Source of the DNA: an uncultured Prevotellaceae bacterium
GTDB lineage: Bacteria > Bacteroidota > Bacteroidia > Bacteroidales > Bacteroidaceae
NCBI GenBank assembly: GCA_900316985.1
Contig: ONFE01000029.1
Span: forward strand, 44,301-108,300
Reading direction: 5' to 3'
DNA: 64,000 bases
The notes under the pieces were generated by a model that saw only the letters and a program-made list of their open reading frames with translations, did no database searches and was not told where the DNA came from. Shown here in pieces: positions 50,076 to 59,159 of the stretch. How positions within the stretch are numbered: position 1 is the stretch's first letter; every line of letters begins with the position of its first letter. A program made the position numbers and the translations under genes.

Positions 50076-50444
50076 TTATTCTACTTTGTCATCTCCCAGG
50101 TCGTTCATCATCGTGCGAAGATCCTTCTTGGCATCTAAGCGGATGGAATGATTGGCACTCCTGCGTTGTTTCCTAAGACGAGAACTTTGTTCTTCCGCTT
50201 CGCCAAAACGGAACCTTAAATCAGAGATTCTATTCTTACCTTTCAATCTTTTCCTAAGACCTGAAGCCTTTGTTCCTGACGGATGTCTGGAGAGGCTTTC
50301 CGATGCCTTTCCGGAACCTTTATACATCTGATTCAGGGTAGAAAGGACAGTGATGTCACTCTCGTCGGATTGTTTCTTCCGAGACTGATCTATCTCATCA
50401 ATCCTTTGTCTGTACTTCTTTTTCGTATGATAACTTTTGCCCAT
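50076..50444 (-). CDS. small basic protein of unknown function
   Basis: A 122-residue, Lys/Arg- and Ser-rich protein (MGKSYHTKKKYRQRIDEIDQ...) with no membrane segment or signal and no family that I recognise. The frame is open upstream to 50507, but ATG 50444 is preceded by a purine-rich stretch and gives a hydrophilic start. There is no clear promoter. It could be a nucleic-acid-binding accessory of the adjacent element or a non-coding frame. Confidence 0.4.
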   Translation of the reverse strand: MGKSYHTKKKYRQRIDEIDQSRKKQSDESDITVLSTLNQMYKGSGKASESLSRHPSGTKASGLRKRLKGKNRISDLRFRFGEAEEQSSRLRKQRRSANHSIRLDAKKDLRTMMNDLGDDKVE

Positions 50445-50550
50445 CGTATATTCTTTTGTGAATTTGTAAACTGCCAATGTGGGAGCATGACCAATAGTAG
50501 TGAACACAGAAACACGTCACCCTTTCACTTCTAAATTGGGATTTACCTAC

Positions 50551-51276
50551 TTATCTCATCCATCCTTCAACGCGATAGACTTTTTCCATGAGCTTGCTTT
50601 CTTTATTAGTTTCGGAACTTTTGAACCATACCTCTATACGGGCTGCATAATAATCTTCCCAGTCCCCTTCATAGATAGTAAATGACTGCTTATTCACAAC
50701 CTTCCCAAACTGCTTTTGGGGAGAAACTTTAACTCGGCTTTGTTCAATAAGCCTGTCTTCTGAAAGAGGTGTATTACTTGTGGCTTCGAAACAGCGGAGA
50801 AACACTTCGCCCGGTCCTAAACTGCCATAGTAAAAGTCATATTTATACAAACCACCTTGAGAGTCGTTCCAAATCTGCAAATATGTTTTCTGGTCCAGAC
50901 TATCAACAAATTCAATCTTATCAGATTCTAAAGATAATGGCAAGCTGAATTCAAGTCCTTCAGGAATGGGGTGATCCTTACCGAACCCAGTAGGGCCTGA
51001 CATTGCGCTAAAAATAAGAGGTATCCATAGAATACAACCCACGACAACGGATACGATAAAAGATAAAAGGACCTCTAACCATTGTTTATTTATAAGCAAC
51101 AATACCCATGAAGTTAATAATGCTATAATTACTAAAAGAAATAAGACTCCAATAATTGTTTCAAATATAGACGGCGTTTTAGAGAATAATACAATTAACG
51201 CAAGCATTGACAATGCCAACAGAATTGGAAATGTCCACCAATATTTTATTAAAAGCCTTTTAATCATTATAACCAT
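50551..51276 (-). CDS. membrane protein of unknown function
   Basis: A 241-residue protein with three or four hydrophobic helices in the first 100 residues (WWTFPILLALSMLALIVLF; IIGVLFLLVIIALLTSWVLL; LEVLLSFIVSVVVGCILWI) and a soluble C-terminal domain of about 140 residues ending EKVYRVEGWMR. No family is recognised. It follows another unknown membrane protein on the same strand (46-nt gap), suggesting a pair. Confidence 0.65.
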   Translation of the reverse strand: MVIMIKRLLIKYWWTFPILLALSMLALIVLFSKTPSIFETIIGVLFLLVIIALLTSWVLLLINKQWLEVLLSFIVSVVVGCILWIPLIFSAMSGPTGFGKDHPIPEGLEFSLPLSLESDKIEFVDSLDQKTYLQIWNDSQGGLYKYDFYYGSLGPGEVFLRCFEATSNTPLSEDRLIEQSRVKVSPQKQFGKVVNKQSFTIYEGDWEDYYAARIEVWFKSSETNKESKLMEKVYRVEGWMR

Positions 51277-51322
51277 TAAATTTCAATTAATCTGTCTATT
51301 TATATTATAAACTTGAAACAGG

Positions 51323-51973
51323 CTAATGCTTTATAACATCCAAAAGTGAATCGTTCTCTTCTTGCTCAAACTTATATCCATCGCGTAATCTATAAAAGAC
51401 AGTACGATGAAAGACGCTGTCACCTTCAAATTCCACCGCGTCAATGTCTTCTTTTATTAGGTCTACATCTTCGTACATGGAATAATTGGCTTCTTTCACT
51501 TCACAAAATCCTATGTTCCCCAGGCTGTACATACGCCTGTCGATTAGACCGTCTCTTTTGTACAGGACAAACTTATGGGGGTCGATAGGGCCATCATATT
51601 CTGAATATACGACATAATCTTTACTACTCCATATTTTCTCGTCACGCATAACCATTGCTATAAAAAAGCTAACTAAACATATTATTGCCAATATAGCACA
51701 ACCTAACCAAGCCATCGTTTTCCACAGGATATGTTTCCCTTTAGTATAATGGATTGTCAACAGGACACCAATGAAAGCAACAAACAGCGAGGCAAAGAAT
51801 AAAGTCCAATTGCTCAATTGCCAGGCCAACCTGTCACCATGCTCAAGTAACAATTTCGGAACAAAGGAAATACCCAAAAGGGCAAAGGTCAGTATTGCCA
51901 TGACAACAAGTGGGGAATGGTTCGGTTGTTCCTTCCACTTCTTTAATGTCTCTGATATCTTTCTTTTAAGCAT
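51323..51973 (-). CDS. membrane protein of unknown function
   Basis: A 216-residue protein with three hydrophobic helices (VVMAILTFALLGISFV; WTLFFASLFVAFIGVLLTI; MAWLGCAILAIICLVSFFIA) followed by a soluble acidic domain. A TATCTTTG promoter (51994-52001) lies just upstream, so it is the first gene of the pair. Its plan of helices then a soluble tail matches the downstream gene, but the two are not clearly related. Confidence 0.65.
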   Translation of the reverse strand: MLKRKISETLKKWKEQPNHSPLVVMAILTFALLGISFVPKLLLEHGDRLAWQLSNWTLFFASLFVAFIGVLLTIHYTKGKHILWKTMAWLGCAILAIICLVSFFIAMVMRDEKIWSSKDYVVYSEYDGPIDPHKFVLYKRDGLIDRRMYSLGNIGFCEVKEANYSMYEDVDLIKEDIDAVEFEGDSVFHRTVFYRLRDGYKFEQEENDSLLDVIKH

Positions 51974-52122
51974 AGTAGATTTAAATATGTGCGCAAAGAT
52001 ACGTTTTTAAAAACGACTTTTGCAACAATTGCTGTCGTTTTTCCTGCGACTTTTATATATTTTTATGCTTTTTATCTAACGAAGTTTTCAACATGCCTGG
52101 AACCTGTTCCTTGTCACCTTTA

Positions 52123-52470
52123 TCACTCATGCTTCTTGTATTTTGCCTTTACTATCTCGTAAGAGTTTCGGGTCAGTTCCTTCAGCAAATCGTTGGGTGC
52201 AGTCGTTGGATTGATGCCTATCCAGTGCTTGGGTGATTCATTATACGGATTGCCGATACACTCATATTGTGCTTTCAGTTCTTCAATTCGTTCTGGTTGG
52301 CATTTGAGTGTAACGACACCATAATTATCACAATCAAAGAATGAAAACATGTGGCCATGAACATAGTACACCAATACGCCACTGGCATGATGAAAAGCCG
52401 TGAAAGGCAGTTTCTCTTCCACGTCTTCGCCTAATGAAAGGCAAAACTCACGATAGTCTTCTATGTTCAT
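52123..52470 (-). CDS. MmcQ/YjbR-family protein
   Basis: A 115-residue single-domain protein with the YjbR 'double-wing' pattern: EDYREFCLSL, 'PFTAFHHASGVLVYYVHGHMF', TLKCQPERIEEL, and the late signature PKHWIGINPT. Members bind DNA or act in unknown stress roles; none is firmly assigned. It is the last of a leftward group of small genes starting at about 59 kb. Confidence 0.88.
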   Translation of the reverse strand: MNIEDYREFCLSLGEDVEEKLPFTAFHHASGVLVYYVHGHMFSFFDCDNYGVVTLKCQPERIEELKAQYECIGNPYNESPKHWIGINPTTAPNDLLKELTRNSYEIVKAKYKKHE

Positions 52471-52491
52471 GTGATTTGCTAAATTGGGACA

Positions 52492-53016
52492 TTACTGTTC
52501 TACAAGTTCTTCTACAGTCTGCCAAAAATCTGTATCAATCATTGTGACCTGCTCACCACTTCGAGTAAATGCATCCATGTAATAATGATTGTCAAACTTC
52601 AGGGACTCTATTGTATAGTCTGTGTCGCACAACCTCTTTTCTATGGCAGAGGCGTGATTCCTTATCTCATCAATATGAGCTTCAATGTAAGCATCCGACA
52701 TTGCAAGGCAAATAAACCTTATTGACCGCAAATATTGTTCGCTGAAATCATTGCGCCAACTAGAAGGAATATAACAGCCCTCGACAATGAGATTCTGCTG
52801 ATTCTCAATGGCAGTCTTCACCATTTCACGCACAATAGGCCAAAGCTCATCCGTGAGGGCTTCATCGTCTTCTGGGGTAAGGTTGGTCTTGCTACTGCGA
52901 ATCAAGCCCATTTTCAAATGATCTAAAGACAGGTAAGGATACTTGTATTTTTCAAGCAACCGTTGTGCCAATAGCGTCTTACCCGTATGTGATGCACCTG
53001 TTATTATGATAACCAT
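52492..53016 (-). CDS. P-loop kinase-like protein
   Basis: A 174-residue protein with Walker A GASHTGKT (residues 7-14), a switch-like segment YLSLDHLKMGL, and 'NLIVEGCYIPSSW', the pattern of small nucleotide- or sugar-kinase folds (adenylate-kinase/2-phosphoglycerate-kinase-like). The Ser/His inside the loop are unusual but acceptable. The substrate is unknown. It lies 5 nt after the Vat-like gene's stop, so the two are likely co-translated. Confidence 0.75.
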   Translation of the reverse strand: MVIIITGASHTGKTLLAQRLLEKYKYPYLSLDHLKMGLIRSSKTNLTPEDDEALTDELWPIVREMVKTAIENQQNLIVEGCYIPSSWRNDFSEQYLRSIRFICLAMSDAYIEAHIDEIRNHASAIEKRLCDTDYTIESLKFDNHYYMDAFTRSGEQVTMIDTDFWQTVEELVEQ

Positions 53017-53021
53017 AATTA

Positions 53022-53669
53022 CTATTCTGAGATCTTTCGAATTAACGATAAATCACCACTTGACAAGGCTTTGAAATTGCGTTCTATTTTCTCAATGTCC
53101 CAATCCCACCATTTCAGTTGCAGCAGAAAGGCGATGAATTCGTCGTCAAAACGCATCCTGACCACTCGGCAGGGATTTCCTACGGCAACAGCGTAAGGTG
53201 GAATATCTGAGGCAACCACAGAGTTGGCACCGATAATAGCTCCATCACCAATATGAACACCAGGCATGATGGTAACATTCTGACCAATCCACACATCATT
53301 GCCCACAACGGTATCGCCCTTCAGAGGCAATTCATCTTTCACCGGTGCAATGGCACTTCCCCAGTCGCCACCAATAACGTAAAACGGATAGGTTGTCACG
53401 CCGTCCATCCTATGATTGGCTCCATTCATCACAAACTCTACACCCTTGGCGATAGCACAAAATTTGCCAATAATCAGCCGGTCACCGATGAAGTCGTAGA
53501 AATGAGTGACATGCTTCTCGAACTGGTCAGCACCATCCACATCATCGTAGTAGGTGTAGTCACCTATAATGATACGCGGGTTCTTCACCACGTTTTTGAT
53601 GAAGCAGAGGCTTGGAATATTGGGATTAGGAAAAGCCTCATTCGGATTTGGTCTGTTTTTTATCTCCAT
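53022..53669 (-). CDS. Vat/CatB-like hexapeptide O-acetyltransferase
   Basis: A 215-residue left-handed beta-helix acetyltransferase. It has the xenobiotic-acetyltransferase pattern: 'GDYTYYDD' in the N-terminal region, 'IGKFCAIAKGVEFVMNGANH' with the catalytic His, 'DVWIGQNVTIMPGVHIGDGAI' hexapeptide coils, and 'LLQLKWWDWDIEKIE' at the C-terminus. The overall pattern is that of streptogramin A acetyltransferases (Vat). It may inactivate group A streptogramins or acetylate another acceptor; resistance cannot be claimed from sequence alone. Confidence 0.88.
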   Translation of the reverse strand: MEIKNRPNPNEAFPNPNIPSLCFIKNVVKNPRIIIGDYTYYDDVDGADQFEKHVTHFYDFIGDRLIIGKFCAIAKGVEFVMNGANHRMDGVTTYPFYVIGGDWGSAIAPVKDELPLKGDTVVGNDVWIGQNVTIMPGVHIGDGAIIGANSVVASDIPPYAVAVGNPCRVVRMRFDDEFIAFLLQLKWWDWDIEKIERNFKALSSGDLSLIRKISE

Positions 53670-53702
53670 ATTAAGTTTATGCTACTCGCACCAGGTAACC
53701 AC

Positions 53703-54407
53703 CTATGCACAGAATTCAATAATTGCACTTACGTCTTCGCCTATTGACAAAGCCACAATGATTGTCTCGCCATTCTTGTAGATAGCAGGAACAAGCAGGT
53801 CACCAAGTTTGGCAGCCACTCGATACTCTACCCGCAAACCGCTAACCACAAAATCCTCCGGCAACAGTTCCATCGCCATGCGCACATAGTTGGCATTATT
53901 CAGATGCTTGTTGTAATCAATGTCGGCACGAAGCACCTTGATCGGCTCCAGCACCTCACCTTCAGTCTTAGGCAGGATGATGCGGCGGTCTTTGTAGTTC
54001 ATCTCCAGCTGTGGATCCAGCGTCATAGAGGCTATCGTGGCATCGTCCACACGCTTCAGTTTGCCAGCCACCTTGTCAACGAATGCCCCCATGCTCCATG
54101 TCTTGTAGCAGGGATTTCCCTGTGCATCGTAGATGAAGGTGTTGCGGAATCCGAACATGGGCTTCATGCCATAGACGGAGGTAGTCACCGTCAACTCCTC
54201 TTTGTATTCTGGCACACGGACGATTTCAACCTGGCGTGTTGCCAGGAGCTGAGCCATGTTCTGCTCTGTGAAATACTGCTTTACACCTGGCTCTGAGTCA
54301 ATCCACATCTCAGAGCAGTCCTGCATCATCTGAAGGGCGGAATAAAGCTTCAGCCGTCCCTCGCTGTCGCAGGTGCTTGTCGTTACTTTAAATTTTAAGC
54401 TGTACAT
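53703..54407 (-). CDS. acyl-ACP thioesterase-like protein
   Basis: A 234-residue double hot-dog protein: first half 'CDSEGRLKLYSALQMMQDCSE' and 'LATRQVEIVRVPEYKEELTV', second half 'LRADIDYNKHLNNANYVRMA', with the active-site Asp-x-Asn-x-His set (DYNKHLNN) typical of bacterial Fat-type thioesterases. It releases free fatty acids from acyl carrier protein. The length is normal. It is 33 nt from the Vat-like gene on the same strand. Confidence 0.88.
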   Translation of the reverse strand: MYSLKFKVTTSTCDSEGRLKLYSALQMMQDCSEMWIDSEPGVKQYFTEQNMAQLLATRQVEIVRVPEYKEELTVTTSVYGMKPMFGFRNTFIYDAQGNPCYKTWSMGAFVDKVAGKLKRVDDATIASMTLDPQLEMNYKDRRIILPKTEGEVLEPIKVLRADIDYNKHLNNANYVRMAMELLPEDFVVSGLRVEYRVAAKLGDLLVPAIYKNGETIIVALSIGEDVSAIIEFCA

Positions 54408-54516
54408 ATAGTTTTATGCTGATAATTGGTTTTTATCCGATTTCTGGCTGCGCCTCAGCATAGCTCAAGCAAGCTTGGCTCTGCGTTCGGCTTGCACATA
54501 AATTGGAATTTATATT

Positions 54517-55962
54517 CTATTCCATTACTCTGGTCGTAATCCCTTGCATCGGATTCCACAACTCCTGGTGCCCGTCGGGGAAGGTGACCTCAAACAGAGA
54601 GTCATCAGTAAAGCTGATGATGGTACCATCAGATAAGATGCGGCGGTCGTTAGCACCATCCAGCGGCTTGCCCAACTGCAGCATGAAGTTGCAGCGACGA
54701 AGATAGGTAACCAATGGCTTTAAGTCGGCAGCATGCTGGCTGCGACGGTCGAAGTAGGTGCCGAACCAAGGGCGCACAGCGGGTTTGCGGTCGTTGCCCG
54801 GCTGCGAAATCATGACATGAAGGATGCTGGCGTTGATGCCTGCATGGAAGTAGCGGTCGGCTATGGGCTTTAGTTTCTCAAAGCTCCAGTCATCCTTTGC
54901 CAGTTCAGGCCAGCCATCGGTAAAACTCTCCGCCCATACTCTGTTCTTGCCAGTTCGACGTGCGGAACCGAGAGCTGCATCTACTTCTTTCTGGCGGAAT
55001 TTGCGATCGTCTACCCAAAATTCCGCAGCAACCTCGTCGGCTGCACTGCCGTAGGTGATGCTATTGCCAGGGAAAGGACTGTGGGCGTAGGGCTCACACC
55101 AAGTACGCAGACCATATTCATGAGCTTTCTCCGTCAGTCCACCCATATACTCTGAAGCTACCAGGTCGGCAATGAGCTGTTCGAGATCCTTCTGACAAGC
55201 GGGGTTGGTGTAGTCAAGCTCATAGCCGTATCGATGACGGAACTTTACATAGATGGAGTCCGTATAGTTTTGCTTGCCCTTCTCCCAACTGTCAACCACG
55301 ACTGTTGTAAGTGTTTTTCGGTCTTTGGGCGGTATGCGTCGCAGAATCTCACCAATAAATGCCTCAAAGTGCTTCTGCACGTAGCGTTTTGACAGCTTAT
55401 CAACCTCCAGCCCTTCTGCTTCGTCGCTGCACGGACCGCACATCACGTCGTTGCCCTGCTTCGTCTTGCATATTTCGATGCCGTTAGGCGTCCAGTTGCG
55501 CATAGCTTCCTCAGGTTTCACCCACGGTCCCCCCGACTGACTCCAGCCAGGACAGTTGAAGATGCCCATCTCTATGCCCAACTTGCCTGCCGTCTTCAGT
55601 GCCGTACGCAGGTTCTTCCACCACAGGCGGCTCTGAAATTTGTTTTTGCCGAATGTCTCGCCTTCCCACGGTTTTTCCCACCGTGTGCGATTGCGAATGT
55701 CTGTTGCCAGAAACGCAAGTGTAATGCCGTTGTCTTTCATCCATTGCAAGTCTGCCACCACACCTTTGGGGTCAACATGTTCGTCCACCCAATAATAGTA
55801 GCATCCTACGCGGATGCTGTCGGGCGGTGTGAGAAACGCTTGCCAGAGGCGTTCGCGAGGGTTATCATTTGCTGTTTGTGCATGGACTATCAGAGTGAAA
55901 GCGAGCATAGCCAAAAACAGCAGGTAACTTTTCTTCAAAAATTGTATTTTGCTATTTTCCAT
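54517..55962 (-). CDS. shortened GH106-like glycoside hydrolase
   Basis: A 481-residue secreted protein (signal LLFLAMLAFTLIVHAQ). It has GH106-type features: 'KGVVADLQWMKDNGI', 'GIFNCPGWSQSGGPWVKPEE', 'DKLSKRYVQKHFEAFIGEIL', 'VDSWE' and 'AESFTDGWPE'. Full-length GH106 alpha-L-rhamnosidases are roughly twice as long. Here the stretch after PEEAM and the large region after 'MLQLGKP' appear missing, and the chain then ends with 'HQELWNP' and about ten residues. The frame is open throughout, so it is either a contracted paralogue or a product of in-frame deletion. Activity is doubtful. Confidence 0.65.
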   Translation of the reverse strand: MENSKIQFLKKSYLLFLAMLAFTLIVHAQTANDNPRERLWQAFLTPPDSIRVGCYYYWVDEHVDPKGVVADLQWMKDNGITLAFLATDIRNRTRWEKPWEGETFGKNKFQSRLWWKNLRTALKTAGKLGIEMGIFNCPGWSQSGGPWVKPEEAMRNWTPNGIEICKTKQGNDVMCGPCSDEAEGLEVDKLSKRYVQKHFEAFIGEILRRIPPKDRKTLTTVVVDSWEKGKQNYTDSIYVKFRHRYGYELDYTNPACQKDLEQLIADLVASEYMGGLTEKAHEYGLRTWCEPYAHSPFPGNSITYGSAADEVAAEFWVDDRKFRQKEVDAALGSARRTGKNRVWAESFTDGWPELAKDDWSFEKLKPIADRYFHAGINASILHVMISQPGNDRKPAVRPWFGTYFDRRSQHAADLKPLVTYLRRCNFMLQLGKPLDGANDRRILSDGTIISFTDDSLFEVTFPDGHQELWNPMQGITTRVME

Positions 55963-55990
55963 AAATTCCGATTTATCTACTTAATACCTT

Positions 55991-56755
55991 CTATACCCAC
56001 TCAAAGTTGACGTTGTCTTCCTCTGTCGCGACTCGGCCATTAAAGCGAGCTTGATGGCTCTCGCTGCTCCATCGGTTGACCTTTCCGGCACCAATTTCAA
56101 AGTGATATTTGGCAATGCCTAAATCCATCTTTGTATAACCAATCATTGAGAATCCCTTCTTGGCTCTTATCTGATGACAGTTGTTTTTAACTCCAACGTG
56201 TTCAAACGAAAATTTCTGCTGGTTCACGGCGGTAGGAGCAAGCAAGGCTGCTTCCACTCCCTTGCGGAACCATGAAGGAGTAGCGTCAGATGCGTTGCTT
56301 ACTTGCCCGACTGTCTTGATCTTATGGCCTGCTCCCTGTGTCTCACCATAGCCGATGGCAATGTAACAGGCAATCTTTTCTCCTTCATCAAGGACATACG
56401 TTCCTGGCACTTTCGAGTAGCTGAGTCCTACCCAACAAGTGTTCAAGCCCAGTGTTTGGGCGAGTAAGACAAGATGTTCGCCGTAGTAGCCTACACGCTC
56501 GTCAAGATCCTCGGCTTTCTTTCCAGCCATGACTATGTAGTTGTTGGCATTACGGAACTTTCCGTATTTGGCCATAGTCCCTTGGAATGCCTTCGGTTCA
56601 TTGCGGATTAGCTGAACATGAAGATTGCCTTTTTGATTGACCACGGCAATCTCTTCCTCCAACCGTCTGGCCACTTCATCTGCCAATGGCTGGTCTGGCT
56701 GGTCTTTGTAAGCCCTAACACTATGACGGGCTTCTATAGCTTCTTGTATTGTCAT
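55991..56755 (-). CDS. nitroreductase-family flavoprotein
   Basis: A 254-residue FMN-binding protein: 'EARHSVRAYKDQP' (phosphate-binding Arg-x-Ser-x-Arg), 'LNTCWVGLSY', 'IAIGYGE' and 'LLAPTAVNQQKF' late in the chain. It would reduce nitro compounds, quinones or similar with NAD(P)H. Its gene is one of several redox or detoxification genes on this strand. The N-terminal Arg motif and overall length are normal. Confidence 0.9.
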   Translation of the reverse strand: MTIQEAIEARHSVRAYKDQPDQPLADEVARRLEEEIAVVNQKGNLHVQLIRNEPKAFQGTMAKYGKFRNANNYIVMAGKKAEDLDERVGYYGEHLVLLAQTLGLNTCWVGLSYSKVPGTYVLDEGEKIACYIAIGYGETQGAGHKIKTVGQVSNASDATPSWFRKGVEAALLAPTAVNQQKFSFEHVGVKNNCHQIRAKKGFSMIGYTKMDLGIAKYHFEIGAGKVNRWSSESHQARFNGRVATEEDNVNFEWV

Positions 56756-56775
56756 ATACTATCTCTATTTTCTAA

Positions 56776-56799
56776 ATTGTTCCATATTACGACAATTCT
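56776..56799 (-). pseudogene. vestigial copy of a flavin-protein gene start
   Basis: The minus strand contains ATGGAACAATTTAGAAAATAG (MEQFRK and stop) preceded by AATTGTCGTAAT. The true Nim-like gene at 57815 begins ATGGAACAATTTAGAGAAAT after the near-identical AATTATCGTGAT. It looks like a leftover of a duplicated gene start. Confidence 0.35.
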
Positions 56800-56857
56800 T
56801 ACCGAGTATGGTGATGTAGTCGTTCTTGTTTTGCATTTCAATTTACAGTTCTTATAT

Positions 56858-57307
56858 TCATAACTTGCGGATAACCCGACATGGATTGCCAACAGCTATT
56901 GAATCGGAAGGGATATCCTTCACCACCACACTGCCTGCACCGATGATGCAACGGTCACCTATCGTTACTCCAGGACATACCGTAACACCGCCTCCTAACC
57001 AGCAGTCCTCACCGATGGTTATTGGAGAACATCGTTCTATAGGTTTGCGACGTTCTATGAAGTCAATAGGATGGTTCGGAGTCAGGAACTGGCAGTTAGG
57101 GCCAACCTGAGTGTTGGAACCAATGGTTATTATGCCTCCGTCGAGCATCGTGCCATTGTAGTTGATGAACACGTTCTCACCTAATTTTATGCCATGACTG
57201 GTCTGTAGTTTTGCGCATATATGCTTGGCTCTATAGTAACTTGCCAAACATTCCTCGCTTGTAAAGTCATAGAACTCTTCACGGCGCATCTTTTCAAATT
57301 CTGTCAT
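56858..57307 (-). CDS. sugar O-acetyltransferase (maa/lacA-like), internally shortened
   Basis: A 149-residue hexapeptide-repeat acetyltransferase. It has the N-terminal pattern 'EFEKMRREEFYDF' and the catalytic helix region 'FLTPNHPIDFIERRK' (His of LacA), 'ITIGEDCWLGGGVTVCPGV' and 'GAGSVVVKDIP'. In relatives of about 183-190 residues a segment of about 30 residues, with the 'I...PPF.CDYG' strand, lies between the helical start (KLQT) and 'GIKLGENVFINYN'. Here KLQT runs directly into SHGIKLGE. The frame is kept, but part of the acceptor site is gone. Confidence 0.75.
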   Translation of the reverse strand: MTEFEKMRREEFYDFTSEECLASYYRAKHICAKLQTSHGIKLGENVFINYNGTMLDGGIITIGSNTQVGPNCQFLTPNHPIDFIERRKPIERCSPITIGEDCWLGGGVTVCPGVTIGDRCIIGAGSVVVKDIPSDSIAVGNPCRVIRKL

Positions 57308-57329
57308 AACTATATGCTAAATTGGAAGC

Positions 57330-57815
57330 TTACTTCATCAGTTCTATAGCCTCTTTTCCCGTAAGATGCTCTATGTCGAAACGAATCATCAACATCCGCG
57401 ACAAGCCATTCTCCAGCTCTTTCTGCAAGGCTTCCTCTTGATTGGGATTATACCTGTTACCAAGCATTCTGGCTGTTTCCAGCTTCTCGGCTTCGTCTTC
57501 TATGATATGGATTCTTCCAAATGCGATGACACTACGAAAGAAAGTGGTGTATTTCTCTGGTTGAACATCATCCTGAGCTATGACACAAAAAGATGCCTTT
57601 TCACACTTGCGTATGGCATCAACTTTATGTCCGCTCAACGCACTATGGAAATATAACCTGCCATCGGTATAGACATAGCTGATGGGGACGGCATACGGAT
57701 AGTCGTTGTCTCCCAGCAAAGCCAACGTCCCTGCTGTAGATTTCTGTAATATGCTGATGCTTTCTTCTTCTGAAAGCTGTTGGCGTTTGCGCCTCATTTC
57801 TCTAAATTGTTCCAT
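57330..57815 (-). CDS. pyridoxamine 5'-phosphate oxidase-fold flavin protein (Nim-like)
   Basis: A 161-residue split-barrel protein: 'FREMRRKRQQLSEEESISIL', 'GTLALLGDNDYPYAVPISYV', 'LYFHSALSGHKVDAI' (His-x-Asp FMN-site area) and 'EKYTTFFRSVIAFGRI'. This is the NimA/5-nitroimidazole-reductase-like branch of the PPOX superfamily. Such proteins bind FMN or haem; some reduce nitroimidazoles to amines, but most chromosomal members have no proven substrate. It starts ATG 57815; a vestigial copy of its first codons is at 56776-56799. Confidence 0.85.
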   Translation of the reverse strand: MEQFREMRRKRQQLSEEESISILQKSTAGTLALLGDNDYPYAVPISYVYTDGRLYFHSALSGHKVDAIRKCEKASFCVIAQDDVQPEKYTTFFRSVIAFGRIHIIEDEAEKLETARMLGNRYNPNQEEALQKELENGLSRMLMIRFDIEHLTGKEAIELMK

Positions 57816-57830
57816 ATCACGATAATTATT

Positions 57831-59122
57831 TTAAACCGATTCAATGACTTTTCTGAATACAAACATTTCATCGTCTTCGCTCCAATTCTCTTCAATATCC
57901 TCGGGGACGGAAGGACCATGATAGAATTTGTTCCAGAACTCTACGACATGGAAGCCCAGACGGTTCACATAGAAATGAATGTTGCGCTTCTCGAAATAGG
58001 GAGTGATGGTTTCCCAGACACGGATTTCGGGATGCATGGCTTCTACGGCCTTCCATGCCGCCTGGCCGATGCCCTTGCTATGTGCCTCTGGATTGACGAA
58101 CAGGATTTCAAGTTCGCCCTTCGCATGCTGCTGGTCAATCTGAAGAATCAGACCGCCAACCACATTCCCGTCACAGATGATTCTGTAGGTCTCTGCATGT
58201 TCTCCGTTCATACTGCGTTCGATGGTCTTCCTTGAAATGACCTCTTCGCCTTCTTCCATGCGGTCATCACGCATACCAAACATGGTTTGCGCTCCATACT
58301 TGAATGCCCGTTGGTTGTCGAGGATAAACTGTTCTTTATCGTCGGGAGTGATTGAAACTAATCTTATATTGTCTGTCATATTGTTAATTGTTGTTCCGCA
58401 TGAAAAAGGATGTATCTTATTACCCATCACGCTTTGCAAGATGGCAAATACGGCGTCACCCGTGCAATGGCTGGTGTAGAATTGCGTCTGAGGATAGGCA
58501 TCCGCCAGCCTGTAGGAAAGTTCTGAAAGCTTGGCCTCGCTCTCATGATTGTCGAGAAGGTGAAATCCTCCGACGACTGTATTAACCGGCAAAGGGCATG
58601 CAGCAAGGATGTTTTCCAACCCGCTGTGAGCACATCCCGTAAACAGCAGACCATCTGTGTAAAGGGCCAGCTCGTGTCGGAAATCATCTTGAATGTATTG
58701 CCCATGCGCATCTTGCACGAAGAGATGCTGATTACCCTCAGGCATCGGATGAATCTGAGGTATGTGCGCTATGATAAAGATGTCATCGCCAATGCTTCCA
58801 CTATGCTCAATCTCCAGCAGTCGCTCTTGTGGAATCTCCGGCCATTCGGTGGTAATGCTATGCAGAAAGCGGCGCTTTGAATAAAACTTTCCGCTGATGG
58901 CATCGGGTGAGACAATGACCTTTGCCTTCTTGTTGATTGCCATGAAATGCTTTAGTCCTCCTGCATGGTCGCTATGACCATGTGAGATAAACACATAGTC
59001 AACCCTGCTGAGGTCTCGAGCAAGATGCTATGCTTCTCCGTTTCGAGAAGGATAGAAAGCCCATGCTCCGTTTCGAAAGTTGGGTTGTTTGTACGATTAT
59101 CAACAAGTACCGTCCATTTCAT
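57831..59122 (-). pseudogene. metallo-beta-lactamase-fold hydrolase fused to GNAT acetyltransferase, N-terminus frameshifted
   Basis: Frame B (ORF end 57831, start 58994) reads MFISHGHSDHAGGLKHF: the HxHxDH metal motif, then 'HLLDN', 'YTSHCTGD' and 'HPFSCGTTI', the usual end of the DHPPS-like MBL family. It continues in frame through NNMTDN into a GNAT domain (LEILFVNPEAHSKGIGQAAW). The true N-terminus (MKWTVLVDNRTNN, ATG 59122) is in another frame up to about 59010. About 15-20 residues that normally lie between 'ILLDTG' and 'DLSRVDYVFISHG' are missing at the join. The MBL half is therefore broken; the GNAT half could still be made from ATG 58379. Confidence 0.75.
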
Positions 59123-59159
59123 TGTTTACAATAATAGAATGAACCAACACTAAACGACT

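Noticed and set aside
54420-54505. GC-rich sequence with CAAGCAAGCTTGGCTCTGCG resembling a recurring intergenic repeat of Bacteroidota
   Set aside because: Only one copy is in the window and I could not verify recurrence, so it is not listed as a repeat.
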